Positions 9,210 to 17,263 of a stretch of DNA of 64,000 bases are shown here, piece after piece. This stretch comes from Meishania litoralis (GTDB lineage Bacteria > Bacteroidota > Bacteroidia > Flavobacteriales > Flavobacteriaceae), in assembly GCF_042611095.1 (NCBI RefSeq), contig NZ_JBHFPV010000002.1, positions 950,558-1,014,557 on the forward strand. Reading direction: 5' to 3'. How positions within the stretch are numbered: the stretch's first letter is position 1; each line of letters starts with the position of its first letter. The position numbers and the translations under genes are program-made. The notes under the pieces are model-generated. The model searched no databases. It was not told the DNA's origin and saw only the letters and a list, made by a program, of their open reading frames with translations.

Positions 9210-10982
9210 ATGAAAAGTGTGCAGTCCATAGCGGTCTTACCTTTTGTCAATATGAGCAATGATATTGACAATGACTATTTCTGCGATGGGATTACCGAGG
9301 AAATCATTAATGCACTCACAAAAATTAACCAACTTAAGGTTATTGCCCGGACCTCTTCCTTTGCCTTTAAGGGAAAGGATATCGATATACGGGAAATAGG
9401 CTGGCAATTGGGCGTAGATACCATTCTTGAGGGTAGCATAAAGAAGTCCGATAAAAGGGTCAGGATCACTGCACAGCTCATTGAAGTTGCCCATGGCACC
9501 CATTATTGGTCAAAAAAATTTGACCGTGAATTGACAGACATCTTTGTTTTGGAGGATGAGATCAGTCTTGCGATTGCAGACGAGGTGCGCAACAATTTTG
9601 GGCACTTTGAAGTTCAGGAGCATTTGATCGACCAACCTACGAGCAATATTGATGCCTATCAATTATTTCTAAAAGGAAGATCGTTACAATTGAAATGGAC
9701 CCCGGAAAGCCTTAACCAGGCCATAACCTATTATAATCAGGCAATTGCCTTGGATAAAAATTATGCGAAAGCCTATTATGCCAATTTGCAATGCTACGGC
9801 TTATTGGCCATGTGGGGGTATATGCCCTACCAAGAAGCTATGGATTTGGCCATTGGCAATCTTTTGATCGCAAAAGAAATAGACACCTCCTTACCCGAAT
9901 ATCCGCATTCCTTTGTGGGTAAGTTTTTTTGGGGGGAATGGGATTTCAAAAATACGTACCTCCATATCAATAAAGTCTTGGCCATTAATCCGAATCACAT
10001 CGATGGGTTGGAAGCTATGGCGGAACTGTTCATTGCCCTCGGCTTTTTTGACGAGGCCTTAGTATATGCCAACAAACTTTTGGATGTAGACCCGCTGTCG
10101 GCAAACAATCATTACACTTTTGCCCATATCTGCTACTATCAAGGTCAATTTGATAAAGCTTTGGAAAGTGTAGATTATGCCCTAATCCTTAATCCGGAAT
10201 TAGCCCTAGCGCATCATTCAAAGTGTTTTTGTTTGATATGGTTAAACCAAGAACAGCAATTTGAAGAATTTATAAAGGACACGCCACTAGTCGAAGAGAA
10301 AAAATGGTTGTTCCGGCTTATCAATGAAAAGTCTGTTGAAGTCCCGAAGGAAATTGTATCACGATGGACAGCTAGTGAAAGCAACGAAACCATGCTTGTT
10401 CCCTACGACCTTTATATTTTAAGTAATTCCAACCATAAAGCGCTAGGTTTTTCCCGTTTGAAGGAAATGATCGACCGCAGGCGTGGCCAAATCATCAATT
10501 ACAGGCAAGAACCTTTTTTGAAACCCTTACACGGGATGAATGGTTTTTCGGATTTGCACCATTCCAACCTGTGCCTTTCGGATATTGCATCCCCCGTGGA
10601 AGAGGAAGAAAAATCAACACCTACTATATTAGATGCTTCCCAAATAGCGGCCTTAAAAGAGGAACTGCTTACCTATTTTGAGGAAGAGGAACCTTTTTTG
10701 AATCCGCAATTGAGTTTAAAATTCGTGGCCGATGTCCTAGGGTTCAACACCAATAAAATATCCTACCTGATCAATACCGCCTTTGATCTAAATTTTAATG
10801 ATTTTGTGAATTCATACCGCCTAAAACGCTTTAAATCCATTGCCCTGGACCCCAAAAACTCGCATTTGACCATTCTTGGATTGGCCTATGACAGCGGTTT
10901 TAATTCCAAAAGTGTGTTCAATACCTACTTTAAAAAAATAGAGGGGATAACCCCTAGGGCTTGGATGAAGTCCAATTCATGA
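9210..10982 (+). CDS. TolB-like / TPR / AraC-type helix-turn-helix regulator
   Basis: Soluble 590-residue protein without a signal peptide or membrane segment. Residues 1-140 form a TolB-like (FlgO-type) domain of the kind found at the N-terminus of some adenylate cyclases and regulators (SIAVLPFVNMSNDIDNDYFCDGITEEII, here given only to show the family, continuing with VIARTSSFAFKG). Residues about 150-390 are tetratricopeptide repeats (for example KAYYANLQCYGLLAMWGY, DEALVYANKLLDVDPLSANN). Residues about 490-590 are an AraC-type DNA-binding domain with LAYDSGFNSKSVFNTYFKKIEG. It is the first gene after the left repeat and the only DNA-binding protein of the island. I infer that it controls the three downstream promoters carrying a common element. 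The ligand is unknown. Confidence 0.85.
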   Translation: MKSVQSIAVLPFVNMSNDIDNDYFCDGITEEIINALTKINQLKVIARTSSFAFKGKDIDIREIGWQLGVDTILEGSIKKSDKRVRITAQLIEVAHGTHYWSKKFDRELTDIFVLEDEISLAIADEVRNNFGHFEVQEHLIDQPTSNIDAYQLFLKGRSLQLKWTPESLNQAITYYNQAIALDKNYAKAYYANLQCYGLLAMWGYMPYQEAMDLAIGNLLIAKEIDTSLPEYPHSFVGKFFWGEWDFKNTYLHINKVLAINPNHIDGLEAMAELFIALGFFDEALVYANKLLDVDPLSANNHYTFAHICYYQGQFDKALESVDYALILNPELALAHHSKCFCLIWLNQEQQFEEFIKDTPLVEEKKWLFRLINEKSVEVPKEIVSRWTASESNETMLVPYDLYILSNSNHKALGFSRLKEMIDRRRGQIINYRQEPFLKPLHGMNGFSDLHHSNLCLSDIASPVEEEEKSTPTILDASQIAALKEELLTYFEEEEPFLNPQLSLKFVADVLGFNTNKISYLINTAFDLNFNDFVNSYRLKRFKSIALDPKNSHLTILGLAYDSGFNSKSVFNTYFKKIEGITPRAWMKSNS

Positions 10983-11000
10983 TTCATCTTCTTTAGTTCG

Positions 11001-11050
11001 TTTCAGATTATAATTCAGAACGATTGATGTGTACTTACGGTCAATCTTTG
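11001..11050 (+). promoter_or_regulatory. Shared island promoter element 1 (upstream of serine hydrolase gene)
   Basis: The core ATAATTCAGAACGATTG ends at 11026 and begins inside TTTCAGATT (11001). It is followed at 11043-11050 by a weak -7 box, AATCTTTG. The CGAT start (11021) to TTTG start (11047) spacing is 26 bases. Related elements with the same spacing lie at 14655-14703 and 16478-16527. The downstream leaders also resemble each other, each with AATCAAAAA(A)CGAA before the ATG. A weak -7 box plus a conserved upstream element suggests activator control. Confidence 0.7.
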
Positions 11051-11082
11051 CATCAAAATTATAAATCAAAAAACGAACAATT

Positions 11083-12162
11083 ATGACAACTTTACACAAA
11101 CGCTTAGTCGTTTTCATGGTATCCCTTTTAGGGCTTTTTACATCTTGCTCTAAGGAAGACGACACCACTTCACCCAATCCCAACGACACCACCATTGAAA
11201 CTGTCCTCACCGATATCGGGTTTCAAGGCTATGCCATTGTCACCAAAAACGGGAAGGATTTGGTACGCCAGGGTTTTGGATGGGCCAATCAAGACACGGA
11301 ATTGCCCCAAGGGGATAACCTAGGGTACCGAATAGGTTCGGTTACCAAAACACTTACGGCAGCGGCGGTAGTACAATTAAAACGTGACGGGTTGATCCAA
11401 AGCTTTGATCAAACCTTGGATGAATTTGATACCGAATTCCCGAATGGTGATCAAATTACCATTGCCCAGTTACTATCCCATCAATCCGGTATACCAGAGT
11501 ATCAATTACTGGCTGAAGGCGCTTACGAACAAGGGGGAACTTTGGATGAAGGGACTATTTATGACCTTATCAAGGAATTGATTCTTGAAAATGGACTCGA
11601 TTTTACACCAGGGTCCAACAAAGAGTATTGCAACTCAAACTACCTCATTGCAGCCTTGTTGGTGGAGCAGGTATCGGGAATGCCCTATCACGAATATGTG
11701 CAGCAGAAAATTTTCAATCCGTTGGTAATGTCAGGATCCTACAAAGGGACGGATGAGATTGACAGCGATACCCACGCACAGGGCTATTTGAATGGAAGCC
11801 CTAACAGTTCGTATCCTATGGAAATTCCTTTTGGGGCAGGCGATTTCAGTAGTACGCCAAGCGATATGGAAACCTGGACAAATGCCGTAAAAACGGATTG
11901 GTTTACCGAAGCTGAAAAGTCGGAAATATTTGCCAAAGATGTTCCAAGTGGCTATGTGGATTTTGGCTTGGGATGGTTTACCACACAAGAGGGCAATACC
12001 ACCATGTACTGGCACGGTGGCGATATTAATGGCTATTGGAGTATGATCGGTTTTATACCGGAATATGATGCCACGATTGTACTGTTAAGCAATCAGCAAG
12101 ACGATACGGGAACGCAACGTAACACGATTATAGAACACGTATTGACCACAGCGTTTAATTAA
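11083..12162 (+). CDS. Serine hydrolase lipoprotein, beta-lactamase/PBP-like fold (class C type)
   Basis: Exported 359-residue protein. A short hydrophobic N-terminus ends in a lipobox-like LFTSC with the acceptor cysteine at residue 22, so it is probably a lipoprotein. The catalytic Ser-x-x-Lys is SVTK at residues 86-89. The second motif is YCN in KEYCNSNY, and the third is HGG in WHGGDINGY. These are the motifs of class C beta-lactamase-fold enzymes, which include D-aminopeptidases, esterases and carboxypeptidases as well as beta-lactamases; the substrate cannot be inferred. It opens the first island operon, followed after 21 bases by the next gene. Confidence 0.88.
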   Translation: MTTLHKRLVVFMVSLLGLFTSCSKEDDTTSPNPNDTTIETVLTDIGFQGYAIVTKNGKDLVRQGFGWANQDTELPQGDNLGYRIGSVTKTLTAAAVVQLKRDGLIQSFDQTLDEFDTEFPNGDQITIAQLLSHQSGIPEYQLLAEGAYEQGGTLDEGTIYDLIKELILENGLDFTPGSNKEYCNSNYLIAALLVEQVSGMPYHEYVQQKIFNPLVMSGSYKGTDEIDSDTHAQGYLNGSPNSSYPMEIPFGAGDFSSTPSDMETWTNAVKTDWFTEAEKSEIFAKDVPSGYVDFGLGWFTTQEGNTTMYWHGGDINGYWSMIGFIPEYDATIVLLSNQQDDTGTQRNTIIEHVLTTAFN

Positions 12163-12183
12163 AAATATTTCAATTATAGAGAC

Positions 12184-12642
12184 ATGAAAAAATTAGTAGT
12201 ATTATTTGCCTTGTACACATTTTGTGTAAATCCTGTTTTTAGTCAGCAAGACTATGAAGTTAAAGTCATAACAAGTGTAGAATCTATTGTTTCAAGCGGA
12301 TTGGGGCGATCACGTATACTCTCATCCAACGATGAAAGGAACTACAAAGAATTCACTTCCGAACAAACGGATGACGATAATTCCCGGAATACCTCTAAGA
12401 GAAAGGACATTAGGGTTAAAAACTTTGAAGAAACGAAACTGTTGAACTTTTACAATTTGGGCGGCATACGCTTTCAAAATATTGTAGCGAACGATGCCTT
12501 GATTTCATCAAAACTGACGGACATGCTTACGGAAGGTTGGGATTTGGTGTTCGTAACCAGTGCTGTGGAAAGTGACGCGGGTAGAAATGACGATAATGGG
12601 ATTTTTATAACCCGATATATTTTTAAAAGAAAACTGGACTGA
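12184..12642 (+). CDS. Exported protein of unknown function, 152 residues
   Basis: Not recognised with confidence. The N-terminus is a signal peptide (MKKLVVLFALYTFCVNPVFSQ). The middle is rich in Asp, Asn, Ser and Lys and looks disordered (about residues 50-85). The C-terminal half (LLNFYNLGG, LTDMLTEGWDLVFVTSAVES, GIFITRYIFKR) has the look of the small DUF4177-like fold, in which a Trp-containing strand precedes a 'VTS' strand; that resemblance is my impression only. It lies in the first island operon between the serine hydrolase and the SDR gene. Confidence 0.75.
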   Translation: MKKLVVLFALYTFCVNPVFSQQDYEVKVITSVESIVSSGLGRSRILSSNDERNYKEFTSEQTDDDNSRNTSKRKDIRVKNFEETKLLNFYNLGGIRFQNIVANDALISSKLTDMLTEGWDLVFVTSAVESDAGRNDDNGIFITRYIFKRKLD

Positions 12643-12667
12643 AAAACCCTTTAAATCTTTATTAGTG

Positions 12668-13540
12668 ATGAAACATACCAACGTATTATTGGCAGGCGCT
12701 ACAGGCTATTTGGGTGGTTTCTTATTGAAAGTCCTCATCGAAAGGAAAAATCAGGTCGTAGCCATTGTTCGCAATCCCGATAGCTTGCAAAATGACCATG
12801 AGAATTATTTGGAAATAAAACAGGCCCAAGTAACACGACCTGAGACCTTACGTGATATCTGTAAGGGCATTGACACCGTAATTTCTACCGTGGGCATCAC
12901 CAGGCAAAAAGACGGTCTTACCTACATGGATGTCGATTATCAGGCCAATTTGAATTTGTTGGAAGAAGCTAAAAAGTCGAATGTAAAACACTTTGTGTAC
13001 GTGTCCGCCATTAATGGGGACAAACACCGCAATCTAAAAATCCTTGAGGCCAAGGAAAAGTTTGCGGATGATTTGAAAGCTTCGGGATTGCATTATACCA
13101 TCGTACGGCCGAATGGTTTTTTCTCGGATATGAAGGATTTTTTAGAAATGGCGAAATCGGGACGTGTTTATTTGTTCGGTTCCGGTCATCAAAAATTCAA
13201 TCCTATCCATGGCGATGACCTAGCAAGGACCATTGTAGCTGCCTTGGATGATGGCAACAAAGAATTGACCATTGGAGGTCCGGATGTTCTAAGCTTGAAT
13301 GAAATAAGTGAACTTGCACTAAAAACCTTGAACAAGCCCATTAAAATTGTGCATTTGCCGGATTGGTCCAGAAAACTGACCATTTGGTTTTTGCGAACTT
13401 TTACCAGTGTCAAAACCTATGGACCCATCGAATTTTTTCTCACCTTAATGGCAGAGGATTGTATTGCTCCCTGTTTAGGGACCCATCATTTGGAGGATTT
13501 TTATAAGGAAGTAGTTCAAAACAATATAGCACCAAAATGA
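12668..13540 (+). CDS. NmrA-like SDR, NAD(P)H-binding protein
   Basis: Atypical short-chain dehydrogenase of 290 residues. The N-terminal Rossmann motif is AGATGYLGGF, and the later segments TVISTVGITR, FVYVSAINGDK, YTIVRPNGFFSDM and FNPIHGDDLART are typical of NmrA-like/complex-I-assembly-like atypical SDRs. The usual catalytic Tyr-x-x-x-Lys is not evident, so it may be a redox sensor or a reductase of a small molecule. ATG at 12668 is preferred over the overlapping GTG at 12665. The stop overlaps the next start by ATGA, so the genes are translationally coupled. Confidence 0.85.
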   Translation: MKHTNVLLAGATGYLGGFLLKVLIERKNQVVAIVRNPDSLQNDHENYLEIKQAQVTRPETLRDICKGIDTVISTVGITRQKDGLTYMDVDYQANLNLLEEAKKSNVKHFVYVSAINGDKHRNLKILEAKEKFADDLKASGLHYTIVRPNGFFSDMKDFLEMAKSGRVYLFGSGHQKFNPIHGDDLARTIVAALDDGNKELTIGGPDVLSLNEISELALKTLNKPIKIVHLPDWSRKLTIWFLRTFTSVKTYGPIEFFLTLMAEDCIAPCLGTHHLEDFYKEVVQNNIAPK

Positions 13541-13923
13541 AAAAAATAAACGTTTTTGGAAGAATTGCGCTGGGTATTGTAATGGCCTACGTTCTATTTC
13601 ATATACTGATTTTATTGCAATTTATCCCATCCCATGTGGTTTGGGGAGGAAAAATAGTGGAACCCAAAACAATCCTAATTTTAGAATGGGTAGCACTTTT
13701 GGTTATGCTGTTTTTAGGCAGTTTGATTTTAATGAAAACCAAAGTAATTCCCAATAAATGGCAAGAGAAAACCCTAAACAGATGGTTATTGGTGTTTTCC
13801 GTATATTTTGTGCTCAATACCCTTGGGAATGTACTGGCTGAAAGTATTTTTGAAAAAGCGCAAGCCCTGCTTACCCTTATTTTAGCGCTAAGTTTATTTA
13901 AAATGTCCAAACGTAATCCATGA
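13537..13923 (+). CDS. Small integral membrane protein, four predicted helices
   Basis: This 128-residue protein has four hydrophobic stretches, at about residues 9-28 (IALGIVMAYVLFHILILL), 44-66 (ILILEWVALLVMLFLGSLIL), 79-96 (WLLVFSVYFVLNTLG) and 103-122 (AQALLTLILALSLF). It resembles small DoxX-like or DUF4064-like membrane proteins but I cannot assign it. Both ends overlap their neighbours by four bases (ATGA), which ties it to the SDR before it and the acetyltransferase after it. Confidence 0.8.
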   Translation: MKKINVFGRIALGIVMAYVLFHILILLQFIPSHVVWGGKIVEPKTILILEWVALLVMLFLGSLILMKTKVIPNKWQEKTLNRWLLVFSVYFVLNTLGNVLAESIFEKAQALLTLILALSLFKMSKRNP

Positions 13924-14537
13924 AAGCTCCGGACCCAAATACCCGCTTCCCCTTATCAAACTACGATACGCTTTGTTTTCTGAAAAACATCGTTACAAAT
14001 CCGAATATCATAGTGGGAGATTATACCTATTACGATGATTTTGAAGATGTTGCCAACTTTGAAAAAAACGTCAAATACCATTTTGATTTTATTGGGGACA
14101 AGCTCATCATTGGAAAGTTCTGTATGATCGCCTCCGGTGCTACTTTTATTATGAACGGTGGTAATCATCTCACCGAAGCCGCAACGGCCTATCCCTTTGC
14201 CATATTTGGAGGTGCCTGGCAAAATGCCATGCAGGGCAAAAGCTATCCCACAAAAGGGGATACAATTATCGGCAATGATGTATGGATAGGCCACGGGGCA
14301 ACGATTATGCCGGGAATACACATAGGAGATGGTGCCATTATTGCCACAAAAGCGGTGGTTACAAAAAATGTGGAACCTTACACCATTGTGGGGGGCAATC
14401 CTGCAAAACCAATTAAAAAACGCTTCTCCGAGGCTACCATTTCCAGATTGTTGGAACTACAATGGTGGGATTGGGATATAGAAAAAATCACCCAAAATCT
14501 AGGGAAACTCACCAGTAATCCTGAAGCGTTGTTTTAA
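13920..14537 (+). CDS. Vat/CatB-type xenobiotic acetyltransferase (left-handed beta-helix)
   Basis: Predicted cytoplasmic acetyl-CoA-dependent O-acetyltransferase of 205 residues. It closely follows the layout of streptogramin A acetyltransferases (Vat) and type B chloramphenicol acetyltransferases. NPNIIVGDYTYYDD is near residue 30, and the catalytic histidine is H83 in MNGGNHLTE (equivalent by motif to the Vat histidine), followed by AYPFAIFGGAW. Hexapeptide repeats include IIGNDVWIGHGATIMPGIHIGD, quoted only in parts here, and the end is GGNPAKPIKKRF. Many members are of unknown substrate, so resistance is possible but not shown. It is the last gene of the first island operon and is followed by a terminator. 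Confidence 0.88.
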   Translation: MKAPDPNTRFPLSNYDTLCFLKNIVTNPNIIVGDYTYYDDFEDVANFEKNVKYHFDFIGDKLIIGKFCMIASGATFIMNGGNHLTEAATAYPFAIFGGAWQNAMQGKSYPTKGDTIIGNDVWIGHGATIMPGIHIGDGAIIATKAVVTKNVEPYTIVGGNPAKPIKKRFSEATISRLLELQWWDWDIEKITQNLGKLTSNPEALF

Positions 14538-14560
14538 AAACTTACATAGTATGTTCCAGA

Positions 14561-14592
14561 GGGCTTAACACTGAAAAGGTTAAGCCTTTTTT
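14561..14592 (+). terminator. Intrinsic terminator after the acetyltransferase operon
   Basis: GGCTTAAC and GTTAAGCC form an 8-bp stem with a 9-base loop, followed by six T residues, 24 bases after the acetyltransferase stop. Confidence 0.8.
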
Positions 14593-14654
14593 GTGCATCT
14601 AACTTTTCTTTTCACGATACAAAAACCTTGAATTAGTAAGGAAAACAAAAAGGT

Positions 14655-14703
14655 TTTGAATCATAATTCAGGACGATATGCCTTCCTGTGTACAGTTTCT
14701 TTG
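14655..14703 (+). promoter_or_regulatory. Shared island promoter element 2
   Basis: TTTTGAATC followed by ATAATTCAGGACGATATG (ending at 14680), then a poor -7 box, TTTCTTTG, at 14696-14703. The CGAT to TTTG distance is 27 bases, against 26 in the two sister elements. It lies upstream of the exported protein gene at 14753. Confidence 0.68.
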
Positions 14704-14752
14704 CCTCATCAATTCATAACAAATCAAAAACGAAAATTAAAAACACATTACA

Positions 14753-15397
14753 ATGAAAAAACTATTCATCATCGGTTTAACACTTTGCACATTAAGTGTT
14801 TTTGCACAGGGTAACAAGGAGTCTATACTGAGTAATGATTCCGATTATAAGTACAGGGTGAGTTTTCCTGCCATCATCCTAGGTAATATTGGTAAAGGAG
14901 GCGAAAGAACCAATACCCAACATATTGAGCTTCATGTGAAGCGCGAATTGGATTCCAAAAACATCATCGGTGTAAAATTCGCCACTTGGAGATTGTTTCA
15001 GCCCATGGGCATACAGTGGTGGGACGGACTCCTGGATAAAATAGATTCCGAAAGTGAATTCTATCCCGGTTACCTACGTGAAACGGGTATTGGAATTTCA
15101 TACCAACGCATGCTTTGGAAAGGACTGTTTGCAACGGTGGAAGTGCTACCGCAATACAAAACCTATCTAGACCTGAACAATGAAAAAATAGCCAATGGAT
15201 TCAAGCTTTACACGTCTTACCATTTGGGTTATCATATTGCTTTCGGAAAAAAGAAGCGCATTTTTATTGAGCCACAGGTCCATTTTCAAAATTGGATGTT
15301 CGATACCAATACCCCGGACGCCTTTAAACAATTAGACAATAAATGGAAATCCTATTTCCTTTTTGAACCGAATCTATACGTTGGAATCAAATTTTAA
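14753..15397 (+). CDS. Exported protein of unknown function, possible outer-membrane beta-barrel
   Basis: A 214-residue protein with a clear signal peptide (MKKLFIIGLTLCTLSVFAQG). The mature part alternates hydrophobic and polar residues with many aromatics (TGIGISYQRMLWKGLFATVEVLPQYKTY, in parts; then FKLYTSYHLGYHIAFGKKKRIF) and ends in LYVGIKF, whose terminal Phe suits an outer-membrane barrel. I do not recognise a named family. It heads the second island unit behind shared element 2, with the alpha/beta hydrolase gene downstream. Confidence 0.78.
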   Translation: MKKLFIIGLTLCTLSVFAQGNKESILSNDSDYKYRVSFPAIILGNIGKGGERTNTQHIELHVKRELDSKNIIGVKFATWRLFQPMGIQWWDGLLDKIDSESEFYPGYLRETGIGISYQRMLWKGLFATVEVLPQYKTYLDLNNEKIANGFKLYTSYHLGYHIAFGKKKRIFIEPQVHFQNWMFDTNTPDAFKQLDNKWKSYFLFEPNLYVGIKF

Positions 15398-15489
15398 TGA
15401 AAATCCCAAAGCGATTCAGTCCTCCATGGAATATTAAATAAGAATTGGGATTACAGTGATTTAACCAATAATTTTTTAGCCACCACATC

Positions 15490-16449
15490 ATGAAATATCT
15501 ATTAGCAGTAATTTGTATTGCGCTATCCTGTACTTTATTCGCGCAAAGCCCTAGGCTGGATTCAAAACGTGTGGATACCACCCAATTTGTGAAAATTAGG
15601 GACAGTAAGCAATTCATCAGTATAAAAGGGAATAAAAGCAATCCGCTTATGCTGTATTTACATGGTGGACCTGGAGCGGCGAGCTCATCCCACAGGGAAC
15701 AAATCACCCATATTCTGGAAGAACATTTCTTGGTGGTCCATTGGGATCAAAGAGGGTCAGGAAAATCATCGCTCGGTAATTTAAAATCGCCCTCCCTTTC
15801 GGTTATGACACAAGATGCCGAGGACATCTTGGAATATCTATTGGAAGCGTTTCATAAAGACAAAATGATAGTGGTAGCCAATTCTTGGGGAACCGTTTTA
15901 GGGTTCCATTTGGCATCAAAATATCCAAATAAAATAGCCTCATTGGTGGCCATTAGTCCCGTAATAGATAATCAAAAAAGTCAAGATGCGACCCAAGCCA
16001 AACTGATAAAACACTACAGGGCACGGAACAATAAGGAAGCCGTTGGGCAACTTAAAGCTGTACATATACCTTATGAAAACGTCGAGGATATGGCCGTTCA
16101 ATTTAAATGGATCAGTGATTACAAGGGAACTCCCATTCCAGAAAATGAATTTGGTCAATACATGAAATTCTTTAAGGAATGGGAGCCACAATGGATGCCC
16201 CTTTATAAAGAACTGTATAGCATTAAGGCATTAAAGCATCGAACCCTTTTTAAAATCCCCGTGTATGTATTCATAGGGGAGAACGATCTAACCACCGGTT
16301 TTGAACTCACACAAAAATTTTATGAAAGGCTAGAAGCACCCAAAAAGCAACTGTTTCGGCTGAAAAATGTGGGACATCAAATACCGATGTACAAATCGGT
16401 AGAAATGCAAAACTTGATATACCATGTTTTGGCGACGGCCAACAAGTAA
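15490..16449 (+). CDS. Exported alpha/beta hydrolase, proline-iminopeptidase-like
   Basis: Serine hydrolase of 319 residues with a signal peptide (MKYLLAVICIALSCTLFAQ). The oxyanion motif HGGPG is at residues 58-62, followed by HWDQRGSGKSS, as in proline iminopeptidases (S33). The nucleophile elbow is NSWGT with Ser132. The probable acid is in FIGENDLTTG, and the histidine is in NVGHQIPM. The S33 family cleaves N-terminal proline or small amides and esters. Here the usual GGSWG elbow is replaced by ANSWG, so the substrate is uncertain. It lies 92 bases after the barrel-like gene with no promoter element of its own visible. Confidence 0.87.
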   Translation: MKYLLAVICIALSCTLFAQSPRLDSKRVDTTQFVKIRDSKQFISIKGNKSNPLMLYLHGGPGAASSSHREQITHILEEHFLVVHWDQRGSGKSSLGNLKSPSLSVMTQDAEDILEYLLEAFHKDKMIVVANSWGTVLGFHLASKYPNKIASLVAISPVIDNQKSQDATQAKLIKHYRARNNKEAVGQLKAVHIPYENVEDMAVQFKWISDYKGTPIPENEFGQYMKFFKEWEPQWMPLYKELYSIKALKHRTLFKIPVYVFIGENDLTTGFELTQKFYERLEAPKKQLFRLKNVGHQIPMYKSVEMQNLIYHVLATANK

Positions 16450-16477
16450 TCAATCCAAAGTAAAAGGAATAGCTAGG

Positions 16478-16527
16478 TTTCAAATAATAATTCAAGACGA
16501 TTTGCTTGAATAGGTACCCCAAATTTG
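16478..16527 (+). promoter_or_regulatory. Shared island promoter element 3
   Basis: TTTCAAATA followed by ATAATTCAAGACGATTTG (ending at 16504), then CAAATTTG at 16520-16527 as a weak -7 box. The CGAT to TTTG distance is 26 bases, as in element 1. The leader AATCAAAAAACGAACAAT before the ATG at 16564 is almost identical to that before the gene at 11083. Confidence 0.7.
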
Positions 16528-16563
16528 TAACATCAATTTAAAACAATCAAAAAACGAACAATC

Positions 16564-17217
16564 ATGAAATCAAAGATTCACGAATACCTATTAAAATTAA
16601 ATAACAAAGGCATGAGTAAAACAATTAAAGAACAAATTTTACTAAAAATGGCTTGTGTAGCTTTTGCATTCGTATCCAGTATAACATATGCACAAAACGC
16701 ACATTCAGAAACAACAACACAGAGGGATGGTTTCATCTTCGAATTCCAAGTAGGTGGAGGCATAATCGGTATAGAAGATAGTGCTGGCCATCAAACGTTT
16801 GACAAAGCCCAGGGAACGTTTGTTTTTCCAGATTTAAAGTTCGGCCATATGTTGAACGATAAACTCGCCCTTACGGTCTCTTTACCTGGAAACTTATACG
16901 AATTTCAGGACAACGACAGGCATTTTGGAGGCTTTATACCGTCCCTACAATATTGGGTAAAGGATCGTTGGTGGATTCATGGAGGTATAGGTTTGGCCAT
17001 AGATTCACCGGCACTCTATGACATTAAGGACAACGAAAATGATGATTGGAATTTTGGATGTGCCGTGATGGCCAGCACGGGCTATGAAATCTACAAGAAG
17101 AAAAATTTTGCGCTGAACGTGCAGTCCAAGCTAGTGATGGGCAGGGCATTTTTAGCAGGAGATGCACATAGGGACGCAGTAAGCTTTAACATAGGGTTAG
17201 GGTTCAGTTGGTTCTAA
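16564..17217 (+). CDS. Exported outer-membrane-like protein of unknown function
   Basis: A 217-residue protein. The hydrophobic signal segment (MACVAFAFVSSITYAQ) begins only at about residue 29, so the true start may be the internal ATG at 16612 (MSKTIKEQ). The mature part has beta-barrel character, with Gly- and aromatic-rich strands (FIFEFQVGGGIIGIED, LALTVSLPGNLYEF, WWIHGGIGLAID, FNIGLGFSWF) and a C-terminal Phe. It may form a small porin-like or surface barrel. It opens the third island unit, with a serine hydrolase gene next. Confidence 0.78.
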   Translation: MKSKIHEYLLKLNNKGMSKTIKEQILLKMACVAFAFVSSITYAQNAHSETTTQRDGFIFEFQVGGGIIGIEDSAGHQTFDKAQGTFVFPDLKFGHMLNDKLALTVSLPGNLYEFQDNDRHFGGFIPSLQYWVKDRWWIHGGIGLAIDSPALYDIKDNENDDWNFGCAVMASTGYEIYKKKNFALNVQSKLVMGRAFLAGDAHRDAVSFNIGLGFSWF

Positions 17218-17263
17218 TAAGGACTATTTTAAATGAAGTATCTTACATAACGAAAGCAATACA

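Noticed and set aside
10977..11210. Minus-strand frame over the first island promoter
   Set aside because: It overlaps the regulator end, the promoter element and the lipoprotein signal sequence, and has no family resemblance.
11083..12162. True beta-lactamase
   Set aside because: The motifs fit the whole class C-like serine hydrolase family; nothing in the sequence singles out beta-lactam hydrolysis.
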